Below are positions 8,017 through 14,299 of a DNA stretch of 37,959 nucleotides, in pieces. Source of the DNA: a virus; IMG/VR virus record IMGVR_UViG_3300020020_000103, positions 1 through 37,959 of that record. One strand, given 5' to 3'. Numbering within the stretch: the stretch's first letter is position 1; every line of letters starts with the position of its first letter. The notes beneath the pieces are model-generated. The model saw only the letters and a list, made by a program, of their open reading frames with translations, did not search any database and was not told the DNA's origin. Made by a program: the position numbers and the translations under genes.

Positions 8017-8232
8017 TTATGGGTTTATAATAAAATCCCGACCTTGCAAAAACCATTTCAATAAACTAATTTGTCTTTCTTCGGACAATTCAAATTGCCA
8101 GTTATCTACTGATACACGATTTTCATTAACATAAAATGAATTACCATATTCACGGCTATGTTGATTTTGAAATTCTGCAGCAGCCTCAAGGCTTACTTTA
8201 TTGTCTGTGATAATTGCGATAACGTTTGTCAT
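8017..8232 (-). CDS. Hypothetical protein, 71 residues
   Basis: First gene of the leftward cassette, starting 20 bases downstream of a well-formed Bacteroidota-type promoter. It has a short beta strand start (TNVIAIITDN), a helix, then a Trp-containing segment (VDNWQFELSEERQISLL). No domain is recognised. A stand-alone promoter and opposite strand to the structural genes mark the cassette as moron-like cargo. Confidence 0.62.
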   Translation of the reverse strand: MTNVIAIITDNKVSLEAAAEFQNQHSREYGNSFYVNENRVSVDNWQFELSEERQISLLKWFLQGRDFIINP

Positions 8233-8251
8233 GACCTTTTGATTTAGGATT

Positions 8252-8282
8252 CAAAGATACAACTCTTTTTGATATTACAAAA
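8252..8282 (-). promoter_or_regulatory. Bacteroidota-type promoter for the leftward cassette
   Basis: On the minus strand TTTTG (8282-8278) is followed after 18 bases by TATCTTTG (8259-8252). This matches the Bacteroidota consensus TTTG-N18..21-TAnnTTTG. The first gene starts at 8232, giving a short leader. The same element layout recurs at 33540 and 35955 on the plus strand. Confidence 0.7.
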
Positions 8283-8351
8283 CATTTATCAAAGTATTTT
8301 TAAAATAGTTCAAATTATTTTATAGACTAAATAATTTAGTACCTTTATAAA

Positions 8352-9935
8352 GTGAATCTTAATGAACAAAATGAATACTGGCACAAATGGAACCGCTTTC
8401 AACTGCGGCATGAGGGTATTTACACGCCTAAATACAATAAGGCATTAAGGGAACAAATCAACCAATTTATCGAAGCGGGTACTTTAATGGCGGTTGACTC
8501 AGCGCCTATCTATAAAGTAACTTTAGAACTATACACAACCGTTAGCCCTATATGGGCAGCCGCTTCTACACTTAATCTAAGGCGACAAAAAGCAAGGGCG
8601 CCAATGGGATTTAGTCAGTATATCGTTGATCAAATGGCGATTTACTACGGGATAGACTTCTTGAATATGTCCGATAATATCACCCAAACAACTAAAGATA
8701 CTATTCAGGCCGTTTTAAATCAGGCAGCTTTAGAAGGATTTGGATTTGATGAGGTTGTAAGGCGATTACAGAGCACAGAATTAACAAGGTTTAGAGCTAG
8801 GTTAATTGCTAGGACTGAAACCGTTGGGGCCGCTAATGCCGCTAGTAATATCGCTGCAATTAAAACAGGGTTGCTTTATGATAAAATCTGGATCTCAGCG
8901 CGTGATGCCAGAACCAGACCTCACCACAGAGAAGTAAATCAAAACGTTGTAGGCATGTCTGAAACCTTTACGGTAGGCACTTCACAAATGCAATTTCCAG
9001 GCGATAAAGACGGGGGGCCTAATGAGGTTTGTAATTGTTTTTTACCCGACCAATTGACATCCGTAAACCCCGAAATAATCAATAAGGCTTTCAGAAGTTT
9101 CTACGATGGAAAGGTTGTCACCATCGAGGCTTCCAACGGCAACAGTTTCACCTGTACCCCGAACCATCCAATACTTACAACTAAAGGATTTCGTGTAGCT
9201 GACAGCCTTACAAAGTTTGATAAGTTGGTTTATAGTAGTTTCATTAACGACAAGGTCTCTCCCGATTTTAACATAAACAACAGTAAATCCACGTTTGAGC
9301 AAATATATAATACGCTTAATGAATTTAGGGTGAGTGTGCGGAAAAACGGTAGCGTTATGGATTTCTATGGCGATGGATCCAATAGCGATGTCAATATTGT
9401 AAGTATTGACGGCCAATTGCATAACAGGGTTGAATTGGGTAAGCCTATCAACAACGGATTGCTCCAAAATACCAACTTCAACGAGGCTGGATTGCTTAGT
9501 AATAGCAGCCAAAGCGATCCGCTTACTTCTTTGATCTTGGGTGGTTTTAGCCATCGCTACATTAGCGCCAAAAACGAGCTTTCTCCTATCATCGAAAGAA
9601 GTGTTAGCCATTCTAATAAACATGCTTTCGCTCCTGTTTTTTTGGATAATTCCATTCCTACGGAGACGGTTAACAATAACGCTCCTGCTACATCCGATAT
9701 TAGCGGCGATTTGTTTGACAGAAATATCATCATTGAACATCTTGATAATGAGATCAACGTCAACAATTGTGCGGACATTACGAGTATTAGTCATAGTTAT
9801 TATAAAGGTTTTGTTTATACGTTAGAAACAACCGAAGGTATTTATGACATTAATTCTTTTGTTGCAAAAAATTGCCGGTGCTGTGTTGCGCAGATACCTA
9901 AGAGGGATAGTTCGGGGAGGTTGATTAGGGTTTAA
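8352..9935 (+). CDS. MuF/SPP1 gp7-like minor head protein containing an intein
   Basis: The precursor is 527 residues from a GTG start; an in-frame stop at 8337 excludes an earlier start. Residues 1-228 and 508-527 together form a 248-residue phage head morphogenesis protein. The helix AALEGFGFDEVVRRLQ and TRFRARLIARTET lead to ISARDARTRPHHREVNQ and the conserved C-terminal CNCRC motif. An intein (residues 229-507) interrupts this motif between N228 and C508. After splicing the product would be a minor capsid component near the portal. It is flanked by two minus-strand cassettes, and its 3' end overlaps the convergent gene at 9925 by 11 bases. Confidence 0.92.
   Translation: MNLNEQNEYWHKWNRFQLRHEGIYTPKYNKALREQINQFIEAGTLMAVDSAPIYKVTLELYTTVSPIWAAASTLNLRRQKARAPMGFSQYIVDQMAIYYGIDFLNMSDNITQTTKDTIQAVLNQAALEGFGFDEVVRRLQSTELTRFRARLIARTETVGAANAASNIAAIKTGLLYDKIWISARDARTRPHHREVNQNVVGMSETFTVGTSQMQFPGDKDGGPNEVCNCFLPDQLTSVNPEIINKAFRSFYDGKVVTIEASNGNSFTCTPNHPILTTKGFRVADSLTKFDKLVYSSFINDKVSPDFNINNSKSTFEQIYNTLNEFRVSVRKNGSVMDFYGDGSNSDVNIVSIDGQLHNRVELGKPINNGLLQNTNFNEAGLLSNSSQSDPLTSLILGGFSHRYISAKNELSPIIERSVSHSNKHAFAPVFLDNSIPTETVNNNAPATSDISGDLFDRNIIIEHLDNEINVNNCADITSISHSYYKGFVYTLETTEGIYDINSFVAKNCRCCVAQIPKRDSSGRLIRV
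9036..9872 (+). other. Intein (Hint splicing domain) in the MuF gene
   Basis: The intein covers residues 229-507 of the precursor. It begins with C229 (CFLPDQLTS). Block B is present as FTCTPNHPIL with T269 and H272, followed by LTTKGFRVADSLTKFDKLV. The C-terminal end has the block F/G form GFVYTLETTEGIYDINS, then FVAKN and C508 as the +1 residue. The penultimate residue is Lys506 instead of the common His, which some inteins tolerate. The middle, about residues 296-472, is unusually rich in Asn, Ser and Asp and contains no LAGLIDADG or HNH nuclease in this frame. That central part is where the opposite strand encodes the HTH and nuclease core of a homing endonuclease. Confidence 0.92.
9042..9794 (-). 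CDS. Antisense-encoded HTH + Vsr/DUF559-like homing endonuclease inside the intein
   Basis: This 250-codon ORF lies wholly within the intein on the opposite strand, in exact codon-to-codon antisense register. Residues 11-50 form a helix-turn-helix (VKQIAANIGCSRSVIVNRLR) followed by a basic linker (KNRSESMFIRMANTS). Residues 105-180 look like a PD-(D/E)XK nuclease of the Vsr/DUF559 type. E111, D135 in TYNIDIAIG and E144 in SIAIEIH are candidate catalytic residues, with H146, H153 and H155 nearby, and YLLKRGFTVVYVKI after them. The end has YWMVRGTGE, also seen in such endonucleases. It should cut intein-less MuF alleles and drive intein homing. Its stop is the complement of the Leu231 TTA codon and the upstream limit is the Leu491 TTA. 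Family assignment is from memory of motifs; no alignment was run. Confidence 0.85.
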   Translation of the reverse strand: MTNTRNVRTIVDVDLIIKMFNDDISVKQIAANIGCSRSVIVNRLRRNGIIQKNRSESMFIRMANTSFDDRRKLVFGANVAMAKTTQDQRSKRIALAAITKQSSLVEVGILEQSVVDRLTQFNPVMQLAVNTYNIDIAIGSIAIEIHNATVFPHTHPKFIKRIIYLLKRGFTVVYVKIGRDLVVNETTINQLIKLCKAVSYTKSFSCKYWMVRGTGETVAVGSLDGDNLSIVETSESLIDYFGVYGCQLVG

Positions 9936-10332
9936 TATTTAGTTCCTCTCCCGTTAAGATATGGTAAAGGTTTTGCAGTTGGTGTAGATGCTTAAATTCT
10001 GGTTGTAGTGCAAATTTACCATTGTCCATCTTGTCGTAATTTATGTAAATGGTAAATGTCTCGTCAAATCCATACGCCCAAAATTCAAACTTGTTTAACG
10101 CCCATTTACATACTGTGTAGTTTTCAATATTTTCCCCTGTTTCTTTAAACCCGCATTTCTCTAATATTTCAGGTGTTATTAGGATGCCAAATAAATTATA
10201 ATTTAATGATAATAAACCACGCTGTTCTTCTACCAATATGTCATCTGAATTGTCAAGCCTTAAAACAGTAAATACACCTCCTGTTTCTTTTTGCAACTTA
10301 TTCCCAATTCTTAAATCTTTATATTTTATCAT
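9925..10332 (-). CDS. Hypothetical phage protein, 135 residues
   Basis: The protein starts IKYKDLRIGNKLQ and ends with HLHQLQNLYHILTGEEL. I associate both ends with a common but uncharacterised protein of Bacteroidota phages and mobile elements. It is largely beta strand by eye and has no catalytic motif. It is the third gene of a leftward cassette and ends 130 bases before the start of the antisense endonuclease gene, so readthrough would place that gene on the same transcript. Confidence 0.7.
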   Translation of the reverse strand: MIKYKDLRIGNKLQKETGGVFTVLRLDNSDDILVEEQRGLLSLNYNLFGILITPEILEKCGFKETGENIENYTVCKWALNKFEFWAYGFDETFTIYINYDKMDNGKFALQPEFKHLHQLQNLYHILTGEELNIKP

Positions 10333-10336
10333 ACAG

Positions 10337-10732
10337 TTAATTTTGTTTTAATGGTTGTGTATAATGTTCATTTAAAATCCTTAAAATCAACTTTCTTAAA
10401 GTTATGCCCTCCATTTTTGCATGATTCTTTAATGGCTCAACAAGATCGCCAAGTCTTACAGAACAATCAGCTTTGAATTTTATTGGCTCTCTTGAAAGGT
10501 GGATGTTTTTTAATTTAATCCCTTTTGCAATAAAGTATTTTATCCACTTGCCTTCAACCTTAATTAGCTCCTGCCTGTTTATAAATTCAACCTGCTCTAA
10601 TACCTCAATAGATATATTTTGGCCGTATAAAGTTTTGTGGTTCCAAAGCCTTTGATTTACGTTAATCGTAGACCCGACATAAAATATCTCCCCTGTTTTA
10701 ATGTCTTTTAAGCTGTAGATGAATCCTGTCAT
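10337..10732 (-). CDS. GIY-YIG nuclease with RHH-like C-terminus
   Basis: Residues 1-85 form a GIY-YIG domain. The two-strand signature appears as GFIYSL and FYVGST, followed by NVNQRLWNH with the conserved Arg. E80 or nearby acidic residues in KVEGKWIKYF may supply the metal ligand. Residues 95-131 (RLGDLVEPLKNHAKMEG and LRKLILRIL) resemble a ribbon-helix-helix or other small DNA-binding tail. Such proteins are often homing endonucleases or marker-exclusion nucleases. It sits in a minus-strand cassette between an RHH-like gene and the intein locus. Confidence 0.85.
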   Translation of the reverse strand: MTGFIYSLKDIKTGEIFYVGSTINVNQRLWNHKTLYGQNISIEVLEQVEFINRQELIKVEGKWIKYFIAKGIKLKNIHLSREPIKFKADCSVRLGDLVEPLKNHAKMEGITLRKLILRILNEHYTQPLKQN

Positions 10733-10908
10733 TGTTTTGGTTCGCTATGTTTTATGATGCTAATAACTTTAGTTTCGTTGTCGGCGTCTAGCCATGTTTT
10801 AATTGCTATGTCGGCAACTTTATTCATCTTGAAAACGGGATTTTCAACAACATAGTCAACTAGCTTCTGATGCGTATCATCGCTGATTCTTACACCTTTT
10901 TCTTCCAT
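10729..10908 (-). CDS. Small RHH-like protein, 59 residues
   Basis: The frame begins at the ATG at 10908 and ends in an ATGA overlap with the GIY-YIG gene. The sequence KGVRISDDTHQKLVDYV, followed by a helix with NKVADIAIKTWL, follows the strand-helix-helix pattern of CopG/Arc-type regulators. It is the first gene after a divergent intergenic region carrying repeated TTTTTACTACA elements, so autoregulation or control of the capsid operon is possible. This is inference from pattern and position. Confidence 0.65.
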   Translation of the reverse strand: MEEKGVRISDDTHQKLVDYVVENPVFKMNKVADIAIKTWLDADNETKVISIIKHSEPKQ

Positions 10909-10946
10909 AGTATTTATTAGATTTTAAATAGAATATTAAGCCGTAA

Positions 10947-10954
10947 CAAATATA
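10947..10954 (-). promoter_or_regulatory. Possible -7 element for the second leftward cassette
   Basis: TATATTTG on the minus strand fits TAnnTTTG and lies 38 bases before the ATG at 10908. The nearest TTTG upstream is about 23 bases away, longer than the usual 18-21, so the promoter is weaker evidence than the one at 8252-8282. Confidence 0.45.
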
Positions 10955-10958
10955 CTAC

Positions 10959-11004
10959 TTTTTACTACATCCCTTAGCAAAACATAAAATTTATTTTTAC
11001 TACA
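10959..11004. repeat. Two direct copies of TTTTTACTACA between divergent genes
   Basis: Identical 11-base copies occur at 10959-10969 and 10994-11004, 35 bases apart, with a further partial ACTAC at 10954-10958. The second copy ends two bases before the prohead protease ATG. Position between a small RHH-like gene and the capsid operon suggests operator sites, but no binding is shown. Confidence 0.5.
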
Positions 11005-11006
11005 CA

Positions 11007-11672
11007 ATGTTTAAAAGTCTTACAAGTACCATCAAGGATTTAGACAAACAAGGCCGCGTGATCGTAGCTGCGAATGCGTTTGGTAATGTCGACAGCCAGA
11101 AGGATGTAAGCATGCCCGGTAGTTTCTCAAAAACAATTAAACAGGATTTTATTCGGTTGAAATGGTTTCTTAATCATGATACAAGAATATTATTAGCCGT
11201 ACCGATAGACGCACAGGAAACAAAAGACTATTTACAGGTTACCGGCCAGATAAACATGGATAAGGAGATAGGCCGCGATACTTACGCAGATTATAAACTT
11301 TATGCAGAATACGGGAAGAGTTTAGAGCATTCCATCGGAGTTGATTGTAAAGATTCTGTCATAGATCAGGGAGTAAGAAAAGTAACTGAGTGGAAATGGT
11401 GGGAATTAAGCACACTGACAGCATGGGGCGCAAACGAGCGCACACCGATGCTCGATATTAAGTCTGCTGACCCTACTAAGCAGATTGAATGGATGGCCTT
11501 GCAACTTAAAAAAGGCGATTACACCGACGAAAGATTTACGGAAATCGACAAGGCATTAAATCTTCTTTTAAAATCACTGGTTGAGCCGGACCCGTCCACT
11601 CATGACCAGCCGATCATAGCCAGTGACCTGGCGGGCATTTCAACCACATTCATAAACTCATTAATTAATTAA
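11007..11672 (+). CDS. HK97-type prohead protease
   Basis: This serine protease (peptidase U35/S78 type) removes the scaffold-like N-terminal part of the capsid protein during maturation. The sequence has AFGNVDSQKDVSMPGSF, then LKWFLNHD with H57 and KSLEHSIGVD with S109 as the expected catalytic His and Ser. The domain ends with ELSTLTAWGANERTPML. It directly precedes the capsid gene, as in HK97-like genomes. Length (221 residues) is typical. The C-terminal 60 residues are more variable and may help assembly. Confidence 0.9.
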   Translation: MFKSLTSTIKDLDKQGRVIVAANAFGNVDSQKDVSMPGSFSKTIKQDFIRLKWFLNHDTRILLAVPIDAQETKDYLQVTGQINMDKEIGRDTYADYKLYAEYGKSLEHSIGVDCKDSVIDQGVRKVTEWKWWELSTLTAWGANERTPMLDIKSADPTKQIEWMALQLKKGDYTDERFTEIDKALNLLLKSLVEPDPSTHDQPIIASDLAGISTTFINSLIN

Positions 11673-11673
11673 A

Positions 11674-12921
11674 ATGGCAGAAGAAAAGAAAGCGCCGGAA
11701 ACCGTTACCAAAGAAGCTATCATGGCTGAATTGGGTAACATTAAATCCGCTCTTGACGCAAATCAAAAAAAGGCAATCGCGGAACAGGAGAAAAACCTGG
11801 ACGATAAATTAGCCGCAGTTAACACAGCTATCGAAGCTTTGAAAACAGCTAAGCCAGAAGTAACAATCGAAGAATTCAAAAGGGTTAGCGACGATTTGGC
11901 TATCACTGTTAAAGCTTTGGACGTTGTTCAAACAAGGGTAAAAAGCCAGAGCAATACCAAATCAACCGGACCGAATGAAGAAAGCTCTTTCAAATCAGTA
12001 TTGAGCGCATCTATCGCACAATTGAAAGATAATATTCATGGCGATACAATCAAAGGTGGTTCATTCGTAACACAGATGCAGCTAAAAACTGTTGGTGATA
12101 TGACCATAGGCGCAAACCTTACTGGAAATATCCCTAATACGTATCGCGGTGGAATCGTACCAGTGCCGTTTGAAATGATCCACATGCGCGCGCTTGTTAG
12201 TGTGACACCTTCTGAAACCGATTCATACCATTTTTATCGTCACACACAGGGCGAAGGTTCTATCGCTTTCCAAGTTCAAGAGCTTGAAACAAAAGCACAG
12301 ATCGACGAAGATTTGGCAGAACAAACAGTTAACCTTAACTACCTGGCAGGTTGGTTGCGTATCTCTCGTAAGATGCTCCGCAACTTCAAAGGCTTACAGG
12401 GTTATTTGAGCCGTTGGTTACCTGAAAGATATTATCAAAAAGAAGATACAAAAGCGTACCAGGCGTTAATTTCAGCCGCCACCGGTGTTGCAGATGCTTC
12501 CGGTACTGATATGATTTCAATTATCATCAGGACTATCGGAAAGCAAAAGAAAGCTAAGTATAATGTAAACGGTATTGTAATCGATGGTGAAGTATGGGCC
12601 AAATTGCTTACTTACAAGGCAAGCACTTCAGGTGAATTCACACAGCCAATTGGTGTAGTAACTATCAGCCCTGCAGGTCAGTTAATGATTTGCGGTGTAC
12701 CGGTTTATACTGCTTCATGGGTAGGTGGTGACGAAGCTATCATCGGCGATTGGAATTACTTTGAAATTATCCAGAGCGAAGGTTTATCACTCCAATTTTT
12801 TGACCAGGATGGAACCAACGTAAGGGAAAATAAAATAACAGCAAGGATCGAAGCCTCTGTAGGGTTTGCGGTTCTTGATCCAGCAGCTTTCGTAGTTGCC
12901 GCTTTAGAATCAGTTTCCTAA
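11674..12921 (+). CDS. Major capsid protein, HK97 fold
   Basis: This 415-residue protein has the expected layout. An N-terminal charged coiled-coil delta domain (about residues 1-95, rich in Lys, Glu and Ala) is followed by a Ser/Asn/Thr-rich linker. The capsid core then includes GGIVPVPFEMIHMRALVS, a Trp and Arg-rich strand region (LAGWLRISRKMLRNF), NGIVIDGEVWAKL and the C-terminal IIGDWNYFEIIQSEGLSLQF. The delta domain is probably cut off by the protease encoded just upstream. A hairpin terminator follows. Codon choice is more GC-rich and regular than in neighbours, consistent with high expression. Confidence 0.93.
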   Translation: MAEEKKAPETVTKEAIMAELGNIKSALDANQKKAIAEQEKNLDDKLAAVNTAIEALKTAKPEVTIEEFKRVSDDLAITVKALDVVQTRVKSQSNTKSTGPNEESSFKSVLSASIAQLKDNIHGDTIKGGSFVTQMQLKTVGDMTIGANLTGNIPNTYRGGIVPVPFEMIHMRALVSVTPSETDSYHFYRHTQGEGSIAFQVQELETKAQIDEDLAEQTVNLNYLAGWLRISRKMLRNFKGLQGYLSRWLPERYYQKEDTKAYQALISAATGVADASGTDMISIIIRTIGKQKKAKYNVNGIVIDGEVWAKLLTYKASTSGEFTQPIGVVTISPAGQLMICGVPVYTASWVGGDEAIIGDWNYFEIIQSEGLSLQFFDQDGTNVRENKITARIEASVGFAVLDPAAFVVAALESVS

Positions 12922-12943
12922 TTGAAAAATGGTTTAGTAAACA

Positions 12944-12974
12944 AGGGCCTGCTCTTACCGGGCAGGCTCTTTTA
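12944..12974 (+). terminator. Hairpin terminator after the capsid gene
   Basis: AGGGCCTGC (12944-12952) pairs with GCAGGCTCT (12962-12970), including one G-T pair and a 9-base loop, and is followed by TTTT. Lying straight after the capsid gene it may boost capsid transcript levels over the downstream connector genes. Confidence 0.75.
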
Positions 12975-12978
12975 AAAT

Positions 12979-13515
12979 ATGGACTACACTAAAAATATAG
13001 ATAAGTACTGCGAACCACTAACGGACCTATACAATAGTGTTTTATCCATCAGTTTTAGTGGTGAAGGAAGCGAACCGGTTACACTTGCGGAAGCAAAATA
13101 TTGGGGAAAGATAGAGCAGGATTCAGACGACGATATAATAACCGCTTTGATTACAGCAGCCCGGAGAATGTGTGAGCAGTTTAGCGGAATCGGTTTTATT
13201 ACAAGAACGGTAACAGCAGGTATTAATAATTCAAACGGAGGTTTTGCATTACCATACGGCCCTATCACGGCAGGTCCATCGGCGGTTGATACCGACGGTA
13301 ACACGTTAGACCTGATTTATAATTTAGGGCAGATTGAAAGCCCTTCGGGCCGTATGGTGGTGACTTACACAGCAGGATATAGTTCTTTACCGGAAGAGTT
13401 AAAAACAGCTCTTAAAGCGCAGTTCTTATTCTTATATCAAAACAGGGGGGAGGGAACACAATCTCTTTCTCCGATAGCTCAAATGATTTTAGCACCGTTA
13501 AGAAAGGTTGTTTAA
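12979..13515 (+). CDS. Head-tail connector, gp6-like
   Basis: The 178-residue protein fits the gp6-like head-tail adaptor family. It has PVTLAEAKYWGKIEQDSDDDI, then a helix (ITALITAARRMCEQFSG), a beta part (LPYGPITAGPSAVDTDG) and MVVTYTAGYSSLPEELKTAL. It should form a ring below the portal that extends the DNA channel. It overlaps the next start by one base. Confidence 0.88.
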   Translation: MDYTKNIDKYCEPLTDLYNSVLSISFSGEGSEPVTLAEAKYWGKIEQDSDDDIITALITAARRMCEQFSGIGFITRTVTAGINNSNGGFALPYGPITAGPSAVDTDGNTLDLIYNLGQIESPSGRMVVTYTAGYSSLPEELKTALKAQFLFLYQNRGEGTQSLSPIAQMILAPLRKVV

Positions 13516-13865
13516 TGAATGGCAAAAATGATATAAGTGATCTGAATTTACGCATTGCTATTAAGCAGTGGAATGTGTTACAAGATAACGGCGGTGGTTC
13601 TTATTACGAATTAGCGGCTATCTGGCCAGTGTGGGCGAATAAAAGAAACGTTTCAGGTAGCCAGGTTAATGTAGAAGCTCAACAGCAATTTTATTACGAC
13701 ACAACTTTTAAGGTCCGTTACAATTCAGATTTTAAAAGCAATATGACGGTTGATTACGGATCGGAAAGATGGTTAATTAATTCAATCGAGGTGGATAGTG
13801 AAAGTTATAAAGAGTTTATGTATTTAAGGTGTTCATTAACTGATATAAATATTGATGTAAGCTAA
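13515..13865 (+). CDS. Head closure / head-tail adaptor protein
   Basis: The 116-residue beta-rich protein follows the pattern of the SPP1 gp16/HK97 gp7 head completion family. It starts with LNLRIAIKQWNVLQDNGG, then ELAAIWPVWANKRNVSG, and ends with a strand pair around SERWLINSIEVDSESYKEF. Position between the gp6-like and gp10-like genes supports the call. It overlaps both neighbours by one base. Confidence 0.83.
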   Translation: MNGKNDISDLNLRIAIKQWNVLQDNGGGSYYELAAIWPVWANKRNVSGSQVNVEAQQQFYYDTTFKVRYNSDFKSNMTVDYGSERWLINSIEVDSESYKEFMYLRCSLTDINIDVS

Positions 13866-14299
13866 TGGCAGGGGGAATAACGATCAAGGTTACCGGGATG
13901 GATAAGACACTCGCTAAACTTGACGCAATGAAAGGATTAGAGCAGGATTTGACAGATGAATTAGCAGCGTTTGGAATGGATGTAGCGAGAGATGCAAAAC
14001 AAATTTGCCCGGTTGATGAAGGGTATTTAAAGAACAGTATTTTTTTTGATGCGTCATGGTTGAAAGTTGAAATAGGGGCCCGGGCGAATTATGCGGCTTA
14101 TGTTGAATTTGGTACAAGAAAGTTTGCGGCTGCAGAAGTGGCAACATTGCCGCCGGAAATACAGGCTTACGCAGCGCAGTTTAAAGGTAGGCCGAATTTA
14201 TTAGCAACAGGGATGAGAGCAAGGCCTTATTTATTCCCATCCTATGAAACAAACAGGCTTAAACTCATTAAAAGATTAAAGAACTTATTCAATGCGTGA
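13865..14299 (+). CDS. HK97 gp10-like tail component
   Basis: The protein has the typical layout of the HK97 gp10 family: an N-terminal helix pair (DKTLAKLDAMKGLEQDL), ARDAKQICPVDEGYLKNSI, then VEIGARANYAAYVEFGT and MRARPYLFPSYE at the end. Members lie at the head-tail interface and help join the two. Length is 144 residues. It overlaps the next gene by 8 bases. Confidence 0.88.
   Translation: MAGGITIKVTGMDKTLAKLDAMKGLEQDLTDELAAFGMDVARDAKQICPVDEGYLKNSIFFDASWLKVEIGARANYAAYVEFGTRKFAAAEVATLPPEIQAYAAQFKGRPNLLATGMRARPYLFPSYETNRLKLIKRLKNLFNA

Noticed and set aside
9557-9778. 73-codon minus-strand ORF in a second antisense frame
   Set aside because: No recognisable motif and shorter than the endonuclease frame that covers it.
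9541-9825. 94-codon plus-strand ORF inside the intein in another frame
   Set aside because: Very hydrophobic composition and no domain; it is a by-product of the two real overlapping frames.
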